38,774 bases of DNA from Candidatus Avichristensenella intestinipullorum. GTDB taxonomy: Bacteria; Bacillota; Clostridia; Christensenellales; Aristaeellaceae. The translations under genes and the position numbers were made by a program. The DNA is taken from NCBI GenBank assembly GCA_018713305.1, contig DVFI01000095.1, forward strand, positions 1 to 38,774. The letters run 5' to 3'. The notes beneath the pieces are model-generated. The model had not been told where the DNA came from. It searched no databases and was given only the letters and a program-made list of their open reading frames with translations. Within the stretch, counting starts at the first letter, position 1. Each line of letters starts with the position of its first letter. Of the stretch, positions 31,434 to 38,234 are shown piece by piece.

Positions 31434-33287
31434 ATGGCGAATAAAAAGAAAAAAGAGTTCTTCCTCGTGCGCTGGTTCAAGCGCGTCTTCCTCGGCACGG
31501 ACAGAGAAGTCAGGAGCATTCTGGAAGAGGAACAGGTGCAAACCCCGCTGCGCACGGTGGTGCACAACTTTGTGCGCAAGAAAAGCGCGATGCTGGGCGT
31601 CATCGTATTCCTGTGCATCTTTGCCCTGGTCATCATCGGTCCCTACATCTGGAAGCTGGACCTGAGCGAGCAGGACAGCACGCTGATTAACCTGCCCCCG
31701 GGCTATAACATGATGAGCCTGCCCAAGGAAACGGAAGGCAAGGTGTCCGATATTGCGGCGGGGCGCACCTACGGCATCGGCGTGGATACGGACGGCCATG
31801 TGTACACCTGGGGCCATACCCGCATTACCGACAAAATTGACATCGCCGATATCCCCGAGGAGGTACAGGAAGCCGATTTGTCCCTGATCGCCGCCGGCGA
31901 CGACCACGCGGTCGCGCTGGATGAAAACGGGCAGCTCTACGTCTGGGGCAATACCCGCCTGCGCCAGGACAACTTCTCCCGCGATATGGAAAAAGGCATG
32001 GAAACCGGCGAAAACTGGGATATCATCCAGCTGGAGGCCAGCAACCAGTTCTCCGCCGCGGTGTCCAGCGAGGGCACGCTCTATCTGTGGGGCAACCCCA
32101 ACATGGCGGACGTCAAAATACGCTCCGAGTACCAGGGCAATATCGCCAAGGTGGCCCTGACCGCCAACGAATATGTCAGCCTGCTCAAGGACGGCACGGT
32201 CGCCTACACCGGCTACAAGGGCAGCGGCAACCCGCTGGCCAGCATCCCCGAAGGGCTGACCGGCAAGACGGTCGTCGATATCGCCTCCACCGGCAAGACC
32301 GCCGCGGCGCTGACCGAGGACGGCGAAGTGTATGTCTGGGGCAACGCGACCTCGGGCGAAGCGAACCTGCCGGTATTTTCGTCCAGGCCCGTGGCGCTCT
32401 ACGGCGGCCGGTTCCACTACACCGCCCTGCTGGAGGACGGCAGCGTGGTCAGCTGGGGCAACAACAAATACGGTCAGACGGATGTGCCCGCCTCGCTCAA
32501 CGGCAAGGAGATTGTCGGCATATATACCGGCAACTTCCAGAACTATGCGCTGGACTCCGAAGGCAACGTGCATACCTGGGGCCTGAAGGGCTTCCTGCTG
32601 GGCACGGATGACCTGGGCCGCGACATGCTCACCCGCATCATCAACGGCGGCCGCGTGACCATGACGGTCGGCGCCATCTCCGTTGTCATCGCCACGTTTA
32701 TCGGCGTGCTGCTGGGCGGCCTGGCCGGCTATTTCGGCGGCAAGGTCGATATTCTGGTCATGCGCATCGCGGAAATTGTCGGCGGCCTGCCCTTTATCCC
32801 CTTTGCGATGATTCTTTCCGCCGTCATCGGAAGCCGCATCGACCCCACGCGCAGGATGTACCTCATCATGGTGGTTCTGGGCGTGCTGAGCTGGACCGGC
32901 ACCTGCCGCCTCATTCGCGCGCAGATTCTGGCCCAGCGCGAGATGGAATACGTCACCGCCGCCAAGGCCATGGGCATCAGCGAGCTGTCGATTGTGTTCC
33001 GGCATATTATGCCCAACGTGTTTTCCATCCTGCTGGTCAGCATGACGCTGGATTTTGCCACCTGCATGCTGACGGAGTCCACGCTGTCCTATCTGGGCTT
33101 CGGCATTCCGCTGCCCACGCCGACCTGGGGCAATCTGCTCGACGGCGCCAACAACTCCGTGGTCATCCAGCAGTATTGGTGGCGCTGGGTGTTCCCCGCG
33201 GCCATCTTCGGCATGTGCACCATCTGCATCAACCTGATCGGCGACGGTCTGCGCGATGCGATTGACCCCAAATCCAATGAGCGCTGA
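31434..33287 (+). CDS. oppC: OppC-type ABC permease with inserted RCC1/BLIP-II-like beta-propeller
   Basis: This 617-residue permease is about twice the usual OppC length (about 300). Residues 1-51 are a basic cytoplasmic tail and TM1 spans about 52-72. The family resumes at LGTDDLGRD (389-397), followed by about five helices and the EAA loop (EYVTAAKAMGISELSIVFRHIMPN, 505-528). Between them, residues 104-383 hold seven RCC1-type repeats, each ending in a Gly-x-[VL]-x-x-[WT]-G strand: TWG 125-127, VWG 170-172, LWG 218-220, YTG 258-260, VWG 301-303, SWG 340-342 and TWG 381-383. Repeat spacing is 39-48 residues. By the positive-inside rule the propeller is extracellular. One open frame covers both halves without a break. 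The ribosome site is AGGAGG. Role of the propeller is unknown. Confidence 0.93.
   Translation: MANKKKKEFFLVRWFKRVFLGTDREVRSILEEEQVQTPLRTVVHNFVRKKSAMLGVIVFLCIFALVIIGPYIWKLDLSEQDSTLINLPPGYNMMSLPKETEGKVSDIAAGRTYGIGVDTDGHVYTWGHTRITDKIDIADIPEEVQEADLSLIAAGDDHAVALDENGQLYVWGNTRLRQDNFSRDMEKGMETGENWDIIQLEASNQFSAAVSSEGTLYLWGNPNMADVKIRSEYQGNIAKVALTANEYVSLLKDGTVAYTGYKGSGNPLASIPEGLTGKTVVDIASTGKTAAALTEDGEVYVWGNATSGEANLPVFSSRPVALYGGRFHYTALLEDGSVVSWGNNKYGQTDVPASLNGKEIVGIYTGNFQNYALDSEGNVHTWGLKGFLLGTDDLGRDMLTRIINGGRVTMTVGAISVVIATFIGVLLGGLAGYFGGKVDILVMRIAEIVGGLPFIPFAMILSAVIGSRIDPTRRMYLIMVVLGVLSWTGTCRLIRAQILAQREMEYVTAAKAMGISELSIVFRHIMPNVFSILLVSMTLDFATCMLTESTLSYLGFGIPLPTPTWGNLLDGANNSVVIQQYWWRWVFPAAIFGMCTICINLIGDGLRDAIDPKSNER
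31734..32582 (+). repeat. Seven in-frame RCC1/BLIP-II-type repeats within the OppC-type permease
   Basis: The protein-level repeats have the core AAGxxxxxALxxDGxVYxWG and occur seven times in residues 101-383. The last full unit (residues 320-360) has YGQTDVP, like the roughly 40-residue blades of BLIP-II. At nucleotide level the copies are diverged, so this is an old domain and not a recent tandem duplication. Confidence 0.85.
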
Positions 33288-33301
33288 GGAGGTGTGTAAG
33301 A

Positions 33302-34294
33302 ATGGCATTGCTGGAAATGAATGATTTAAGAACCTTCTTCACCACCAAGCGCGGCATCATCAAGGCGGTCAACGGCGTGTCATACAGCGTGGAAGCGGGC
33401 AGAACGCTCGGCGTGGTCGGCGAGTCCGGCTCGGGCAAGAGCGTTTCGGCCATGAGCATCCTTCGCCTGCTGGACGGCAACGGCTACATCGACGGCGGCA
33501 GCATCCTCTTTGACGGGCGCGAGCTGACCAAGCTGCCGATGAGCGAAATGTACCGCATCCGCGGCAACCAGATTTCCGTCATCTTTCAGGAGCCCATGAC
33601 CAGCCTGAACCCCGTCTTCACCGTGGAACGCCAGGTGTCCGAGCCGTTCATTGTCCACCAGGGCATGAGCAAGCAGCAGGCCGCGGTCAAGGTCATCGAG
33701 ATGCTCAAGGACGTCAAAATCCCCAATCCCGAGGCGGTCGCCAAGCAGTATCCGCATCAGCTTTCCGGCGGCATGCGCCAGCGCGTCACGATTGCCATGG
33801 CCCTCGCCTGCCAGCCCAAGCTGCTCATCGCGGACGAGCCGACCACGGCCCTGGACGTGACCATCCAGGCGCAAATCCTCAAGCTCATGAACGACCTCAA
33901 GCGCGAGCACGGCACGTCCATCCTCTTTATCACCCATGACCTGGGCGTTATCTGCCAGATGGCGGACGACGTCGCCGTCATGTACTGCGGACAGGTCGTG
34001 GAAATGGCCCCGGCACGCACCATCTTTGGCAAGCCCCAATACTCGCACCCGTACACCGAAGGATTGATGGTCTCCATCCCGCGTCTGGACACGCCCGCCA
34101 ACGAGCGCCTCGACGCCATCCCCGGCGCGGTCCCCCATCCGCTGGACTTGCCCAAGGGCTGCAAGTTTGCGCCGCGGTGCAAATACTGCACCAAGCGCTG
34201 CGAAGAGGAAGAACCGGAATTTGTGCGCGTGAGCGAAACGCAGCAAATCCGCTGCTTCTATCCGGAAAAGGAGGCGCGACATGCAAGCAAATGA
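33302..34294 (+). CDS. oppD: Oligopeptide ABC transporter ATPase, OppD type
   Basis: This 330-residue ATP-binding subunit of the importer is normal in length. Motifs are Walker A GESGSGKS (about 40-47), Q-loop IFQEP, signature LSGGMRQR, Walker B LLIADEP and the H-loop ITHDLG. The C-terminal oligopeptide-family domain has the cysteine cluster [14 protein letters not shown] with a later Cys (RCFYP), as in proteins of this subfamily that bind an Fe-S cluster. GGAGG lies before the ATG, 14 nt after the oppC stop. Its 3' end overlaps the oppF start by 14 nt. Confidence 0.94.
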   Translation: MALLEMNDLRTFFTTKRGIIKAVNGVSYSVEAGRTLGVVGESGSGKSVSAMSILRLLDGNGYIDGGSILFDGRELTKLPMSEMYRIRGNQISVIFQEPMTSLNPVFTVERQVSEPFIVHQGMSKQQAAVKVIEMLKDVKIPNPEAVAKQYPHQLSGGMRQRVTIAMALACQPKLLIADEPTTALDVTIQAQILKLMNDLKREHGTSILFITHDLGVICQMADDVAVMYCGQVVEMAPARTIFGKPQYSHPYTEGLMVSIPRLDTPANERLDAIPGAVPHPLDLPKGCKFAPRCKYCTKRCEEEEPEFVRVSETQQIRCFYPEKEARHASK

Positions 34295-35828
34295 CAACAC
34301 GCGGAAAGTACTGCTGCGCATTTCCAACCTGAAGCAGTATTTCCCTCTCAAGCGAAAGGGCCTGTATGTCCGCGCCAACGACGGCGTCAGCCTGGACATC
34401 TATGAGGGCGAAACATTTGGCCTGGTCGGTGAATCGGGCTGTGGAAAGTCCACGCTGGGCCGGACGCTGCTCCAGCTCTACCGTCAGACCGACGGACGCA
34501 CCATGTACTACGGGCGCACGCTGGATGATTTGGCCCCCTCCTATGTCGGCCAAACCCTGCGCACGCTCGAAAAGCGCCGCGCGCAAATCAAATCGCTGAA
34601 CGAAAAGCGTGACGCCCTGCAGCGCGAGTACGATGCGATGCCGGACGGCCGCGCCAAGTACATCAAGAAAAACGAGCTCGACCGGGCGCAAAAGGCTGCC
34701 AACGACGCTTTCCTGGACGTGGTCAATCTCGTCGGCGGTTTCATCAATGCCAACGATTTGCGGGCAGTTTCCGAGGCTTTCCTGCGGGTGTACCGCCTGT
34801 CCTCCCGCCAGTGCGCGGCAGAGGAAAAGCTGGCGAAACTGCAGCTGCGCTATGATGACGCCGCCTTCGTCCTGAAGGAGGCCAACGAGGCGGGCAATCC
34901 TTCCGCCGCGCAGCAGGACCATGTCAAAAAGGCGGAAAACGCCCTGCACGCCCAGGAAAAGGTCATTGAGGACATCAAAGCGCTGCTGCGGGCGGAACGC
35001 GCAAAGATAGAGGAAATGCGCGCGCCCTACCGCGACGACGAGGAGTTTCAGCGCCTGGAGCAGTACCGCGACGACGGCATCGATTTGGCGCGCCTGCGCT
35101 ACAACGAGATTCGTCACCTGCGCCGCGACCTGCAAATGATTTTCCAGGACCCCTATTCCTCGCTCAACCCGCGCATGACGGTCGGCCAGATCATCGGCGA
35201 AGGCATGCGGGCGCACAAGTTCTTCAAGCGCAACGACAAGCGCATGCAGGATGAAATCCTCCGCGTGATGAACGACGCGGGCCTGGCGCCGTACTTCCTG
35301 CACCGCTACCCGCACCAGTTTTCCGGCGGACAGCGCCAGCGCATCGGCATCGCCCGTTCGCTTGCGGTTCGGCCCAAGTTCGTGGTATGCGACGAAGCGG
35401 TCAGCGCGCTGGATGTCTCCATCCAGTCGCAGATTATCAACCTGCTGCGTGACTTGAAGGAACAGCAGCACCTGACCTACATGTTCATTACGCACGATTT
35501 GTCGGTCGTCAAGTACATTTCCGACCGCATCGGCGTCATGTACCTGGGCAATCTGGTCGAGCTGGCCCCGTCCCAGGAGCTGTTTGACCATCCGCGCCAT
35601 CCTTACACCGAGGCGCTGATGTCCGCTATCCCGACGACGGACGTGGACTCGCAGCGCGAAATACAGATTCTGGAGGGCGATATTCCCAGCCCCGTCCGGC
35701 CGCCGTCGGGCTGCAAATTCCATACCCGCTGCCGCTACTGCACGGAAATCTGCGAGCACGCCGAGCCTGATTGGGTAGAAATCGGTCCGAACCATTTTGT
35801 GGCCTGCCATCATATGCTGGGCCAATGA
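34281..35828 (+). CDS. oppF: OppF-type ABC ATPase with coiled-coil insertion
   Basis: This second ATPase of the importer has 515 residues; OppF is usually about 320. The N-terminal part is ordinary to Walker A (GESGCGKST, 50-58) and YYGRTLDDL (77-84). The Q-loop (MIFQDP, 286-291), signature FSGGQRQR (347-354), Walker B FVVCDEA (367-373), H405 and the C-terminal cysteine cluster (CKFHTRCRYCTEIC) are intact. Residues about 85-278 are an insertion of around 195 residues, rich in Lys, Glu, Ala, Leu and Gln with heptad-like stretches (90-145 and 178-262). It replaces the normal short linker of about 30 residues and would project from the nucleotide-binding domain in the cytoplasm. AAAAGGAGG precedes the ATG. 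Confidence 0.93.
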   Translation: MQANDNTRKVLLRISNLKQYFPLKRKGLYVRANDGVSLDIYEGETFGLVGESGCGKSTLGRTLLQLYRQTDGRTMYYGRTLDDLAPSYVGQTLRTLEKRRAQIKSLNEKRDALQREYDAMPDGRAKYIKKNELDRAQKAANDAFLDVVNLVGGFINANDLRAVSEAFLRVYRLSSRQCAAEEKLAKLQLRYDDAAFVLKEANEAGNPSAAQQDHVKKAENALHAQEKVIEDIKALLRAERAKIEEMRAPYRDDEEFQRLEQYRDDGIDLARLRYNEIRHLRRDLQMIFQDPYSSLNPRMTVGQIIGEGMRAHKFFKRNDKRMQDEILRVMNDAGLAPYFLHRYPHQFSGGQRQRIGIARSLAVRPKFVVCDEAVSALDVSIQSQIINLLRDLKEQQHLTYMFITHDLSVVKYISDRIGVMYLGNLVELAPSQELFDHPRHPYTEALMSAIPTTDVDSQREIQILEGDIPSPVRPPSGCKFHTRCRYCTEICEHAEPDWVEIGPNHFVACHHMLGQ

Positions 35829-35844
35829 CCCGAAAGGAGCGCAC

Positions 35845-36060
35845 ATGATTTTTCAACGAAAGTATGAGCGCGCGCTGAACCGCGCCAGGGAAATCCGCGG
35901 TGAATCCCCCTCTGCCCTGACCGACGCTTCGCTGGGCGACCAGCTGGAAAAGGGCGATGTCCCGGCGATGATTATTTCCGCGCTGCTGGTGATTGTGCCC
36001 GTGGCTCTGGTGGCTTTGGTCGCGGTCTCTCTTCTGGGGGTCTTCTTCATCGTGCGCTGA
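35845..36060 (+). CDS. Small single-pass membrane protein, 71 residues
   Basis: This last gene of the transporter operon starts 16 nt after the oppF stop, with AAAGGAG before the ATG. Residues 1-40 are charged and cytoplasmic-like (FQRKYERALNRAREIRGE, GDQLEKGD) and 41-70 form one membrane helix ending FFIVR. It is not recognised as a family. The operon position, good ribosome site and the terminator 20 nt after it support a real gene. It could be an accessory subunit of the transporter (inference). Confidence 0.75.
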   Translation: MIFQRKYERALNRAREIRGESPSALTDASLGDQLEKGDVPAMIISALLVIVPVALVALVAVSLLGVFFIVR

Positions 36061-36079
36061 GGAATGCTCCACTTGCCTG

Positions 36080-36106
36080 AAAAAACCCGCTTCCGCGGGT
36101 TTTTTC
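36080..36106 (+). terminator. Intrinsic terminator of the Opp-type operon
   Basis: AAAAAACCCGC (36080-36090) pairs with GCGGGTTTTTT (36095-36105) around TTCC, giving a strong, bidirectional terminator 20 nt after the last gene. Confidence 0.95.
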
Positions 36107-36118
36107 GTTGGTCGCAGA

Positions 36119-36137
36119 AGCCCGGCCAAGCCGGGCT
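36119..36137. other. Hairpin
   Basis: AGCCCGGC and GCCGGGCT form an 8-bp perfect stem around CAA. It sits between two T-tailed terminators. Confidence 0.6.
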
Positions 36138-36141
36138 GCAG

Positions 36142-36171
36142 ACCGTCGACAAAGCCTTGTCGACGGTTTTT
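36142..36171 (+). terminator. Second intrinsic terminator
   Basis: ACCGTCGACAA (36142-36152) pairs perfectly with TTGTCGACGGT (36157-36167) around a 4-nt loop, followed by TTTT. It is a tandem backup to the operon terminator. Confidence 0.8.
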
Positions 36172-36199
36172 CGCTTCTCAGCCTTGCAGCGAAGGGAAC

Positions 36200-36239
36200 A
36201 TCATGTTCCTGTGCGCAAAGCGCACGGCCGGAACATGAT
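36200..36239. other. Long two-part hairpin
   Basis: The outer arms ATCATGTTCC (36200-36209) and GGAACATGAT (36230-36239) enclose an inner stem GTGCGC/GCGCAC (36211-36216, 36220-36225). It has no T-tract and no assigned role. Confidence 0.65.
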
Positions 36240-36240
36240 A

Positions 36241-36264
36241 GCGGAAGCGGCTTGCAGCCGCTCC
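36241..36264. repeat. REP-like palindrome, copy 1
   Basis: A 24-bp element beginning GCGGAAGCGGCTTGC contains the stem AGCGGC/GCCGCT. It matches the element at 36340-36363 at 23 of 24 positions. Confidence 0.65.
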
Positions 36265-36339
36265 TCGCGGCGTACACGCCGCCGCTGCGGATTGTATTTG
36301 GAGGGCTGCGGCCCTCCAATCCTCCCAAAGGGGTTTTCG

Positions 36340-36363
36340 GCGGAAGCGGCTTGCTGCCGCTCC
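36340..36363. repeat. REP-like palindrome, copy 2
   Basis: This is the second copy of the 24-bp palindromic element, differing from copy 1 at one base in the loop. A GGAGGGC/GCCCTCC hairpin (36300-36317) lies between the copies. Confidence 0.65.
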
Positions 36364-36564
36364 CGCAGGGCAGAAGCCGGGCATCGGGAAAGGGGAAAAA
36401 CCCGCCGCTCCCCCAGGAGAGCGCGGAAAGCCCGGCCGGCCCAACAGGCCGAAAGCCGGACATCTGCGCCGCACCCGGCATCCGCCGGAGGGCGGTGCGC
36501 ACGCATCGGCGCGCAAGATTACAAAGCGCTGCCTGCCGCAAGAAAACCGCGGCGCTGTCTCTGC

Positions 36565-37020
36565 CTATCGGTTCCGTGTGCGCCGCCTGGCCACAAGCCA
36601 TGTGGCGGCCATGCCCGCCACGGAGACCAGCAGCCCGGCTCCGGCCAGCGCAACCGGGCTGTCTACGCCGGTCGCGGGCAGGGTTTCAGCGCTTTCCACG
36701 GTGTTTGTCACGGTGAAGCCGTGCGCCTCATCCCCTTCGATGCGCACACGGACAAGTATCCCTTCGCTCGTGAAGCGGTCCCCGTCGCCGCAGGCAACGT
36801 CCCCGACGTTCTCCCGTACCGTATTGGTATCGAGATGGCCGTCCGCATACGTCTGGCCTTCCACCGATTCTCTCACGGTATAGGTAGGTGTATCTTTGGC
36901 CATCGTCGGCATGCGTTGGGACGTTTTCAAACGTTGCCTTCCAGCCGCTGCCTTCGTTAAGCGTAACGGAGCCGTGTTCATACCCATCTCTCCGCCCGTT
37001 GGCAAGCCTTTTCTCTCCCG
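36565..37020 (-). pseudogene. 3' remnant of an LPXTG-anchored Cna_B-type surface protein, frameshifted
   Basis: On the minus strand the last part encodes a sortase signal: TLPATG (LPATG at 36681-36667), a hydrophobic helix and the tail ARRRTRNR. Before it, Cna_B-domain text is split between frames: GSVTLNEGSGWKATFENVP and THADDG in one frame, then PTYTVRESVEGQTYADG in another. The shift lies near 36890-36905. There is no signal peptide, start or full adhesin domain. This is therefore the decayed end of a pilin-like or collagen-binding-like wall protein. Its 5' side runs into a damaged sigma-factor gene, which suggests a deletion or recombination joint. Confidence 0.7.
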
Positions 37021-37433
37021 CGCGGCAGGAGTGGCATTTCTCTCGCGCGGCCGGAGTGACCACAGTGATTCCGCCGCCTCGCTGTGCTGCGTGTCCGGCC
37101 AATATGTACGCCGATCACTCGCTGCGGCTGGCACAGGAAATAGTAACGAAAAATTTCTTCCTGTGCCTGCTCCGGCAAAAGGACAAGGGCAGCGGCAAGT
37201 TCCGCATGGTACAGAACGGCGGTCTGGCCGCAGGCGGTAAAAAGGTATTCTTCAAGCAGCTCCGGCTCGGCAAGCTGGACAAACCTTTCATTCATCAGAT
37301 AGTCAAGGGAAACTTCCCGTTCCCACCTCCGGCGCAGCTTCAAAATCTTGTCTATGGCTGCGTGACGAATGACAATCTTGCAATAGGCATTATGCGTGTG
37401 CCGGATATGCTCTTGATATTCTAACTCGGTCAA
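36978..37433 (-). pseudogene. Truncated ICE-type sigma-70-like factor with foreign tail
   Basis: The frame starts at TTG 37433, with AAAAGGAG 6 nt upstream, and reads 151 residues. The first roughly 110 match a small sigma-70-like protein common on clostridial integrative elements (TELEYQEHIRHTHNAYC, IVIRHAAIDKILKLRRRWER, EVSLDYLMNERFVQLAEPE, LLPEQAQEEIFRYYFL). The last part of region 4 is lost: after GRTRSTAR the frame reads unrelated sequence and enters the Cna_B remnant, ending at 36978. The tail overlaps the adhesin remnant by about 40 nt in another frame. It is probably non-functional, because the DNA-binding helix is incomplete. It marks a former mobile element. Confidence 0.7.
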
Positions 37434-37452
37434 AGAAATCTCCTTTTCTGAA

Positions 37453-37489
37453 TGATAAGAAAGGGCGGCAGCACTTTTTGCTGTCGCCC
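37453..37489 (-). terminator. Intrinsic terminator downstream of the ABC-2 exporter
   Basis: On the minus strand GGGCGACAGCA and TGCTGCCGCCC (37489-37463) form an 11-bp stem with one mismatch, followed by TTTCTT. It lies between the exporter genes and the sigma-like gene. Confidence 0.65.
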
Positions 37490-37522
37490 CTTGATTGCCT
37501 ACCAGCAAAGGCGGGCGGGGCT

Positions 37523-37564
37523 GTCAACGGCGGCGCGTATGCGCCGTTCATCTTGACCGTTGAC
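37523..37564. other. Nested 42-bp dyad
   Basis: Outer arms GTCAACGG (37523-37530) and CCGTTGAC (37557-37564) enclose an inner stem CGGCGC/GCGCCG (37531-37536, 37541-37546). It lies in the gap between exporter and sigma-like genes, perhaps part of the former mobile element. Confidence 0.55.
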
Positions 37565-37595
37565 TGGCTCGGCCGGTTTTGCTAATACATCGACT

Positions 37596-38234
37596 TTACA
37601 AATCAACTTTTTCAAAGCGTTTTGCGGAAATTCGATATGCTAATGGAACAAGTACGCCATAGCAGACAATCCCGACTATTAAAATCGGCAACTGTATCAG
37701 CAAATGCTCTGGCTGGTAGCTATCTATCCAAACAAGCGCCGGGATGTAAGAAGTGGCTTCTATCGCTACCATGAGAAAAACCATAGGAATTGCTGCAAGA
37801 ATAAATGATTTTCCGACTTTGTAACCGCTTTTATAAAATGCCGTGAGAAATACCAAATCAAACACCGCATATATAATAAATCCAAAACCATACCATGCAA
37901 CGGTGGCGTCTAAACCTACGGGGTTATTTGCTATATTCATGGTATTTCGCAAAAGTGCAAACGGGATAGAGAAAAGCAGTTGAAATAGCTGAAAGAAAAC
38001 GACAAGCAGGCATTTCCCCAGAACACTTTCCCGTTTTGTTACTGGTAAAACGGCTGTGTACCAGACATCATTTGTTTCTCGTGCATTTAAAAAAGTGATG
38101 TAAGGTGCTAAACAGCCAAACATAAAAATTACACTGTAAGGATAGGACGGCACCAGAACCAGACAGCCCAAAAAGGCAAAAACAATCGAGGTTGGGTGGG
38201 CTACAAGCCTCATTTCCTTATACAGTAATGTCAT
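37596..38234 (-). CDS. ABC-2 type transporter permease
   Basis: This 212-residue membrane protein has about six hydrophobic helices (around 15-32, 36-55, 82-105, 122-142, 150-172, 180-202) and forms the channel of an ABC-2 exporter. It resembles permeases of small two-gene exporters seen next to antibiotic- or stress-response genes, with AYITFLNARETNDVWYTAVLPVT as a family-like loop (cited as residues about 49-72). ATG 38234 lies 11 nt after AGGAG. It overlaps the ATPase gene by 17 nt. The gene is clearly AT-richer than the rest of the window, so it looks acquired. The substrate is unknown. Confidence 0.85.
   Translation of the reverse strand: MTLLYKEMRLVAHPTSIVFAFLGCLVLVPSYPYSVIFMFGCLAPYITFLNARETNDVWYTAVLPVTKRESVLGKCLLVVFFQLFQLLFSIPFALLRNTMNIANNPVGLDATVAWYGFGFIIYAVFDLVFLTAFYKSGYKVGKSFILAAIPMVFLMVAIEATSYIPALVWIDSYQPEHLLIQLPILIVGIVCYGVLVPLAYRISAKRFEKVDL

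Larger units (their letters stand above)
36061..36564. other. Hairpin-rich non-coding region
   Basis: About 500 bp without a credible gene. It holds three to five strong hairpins, two near-identical 24-bp palindromes and a GC-rich tail from about 36390 with no clear feature. Open frames on both strands read through palindromes and have no ribosome sites. Confidence 0.65.

Noticed and set aside
31434-33287. OppC propeller as an artefact of two fused genes
   Set aside because: The reading frame is continuous, and the permease halves before and after the repeats complete each other, which fits a domain insertion.
36064-36960. A 298-codon plus-strand frame downstream of the Opp operon
   Set aside because: It reads through terminators and palindromes and antisense to the LPXTG remnant, with no ribosome site.
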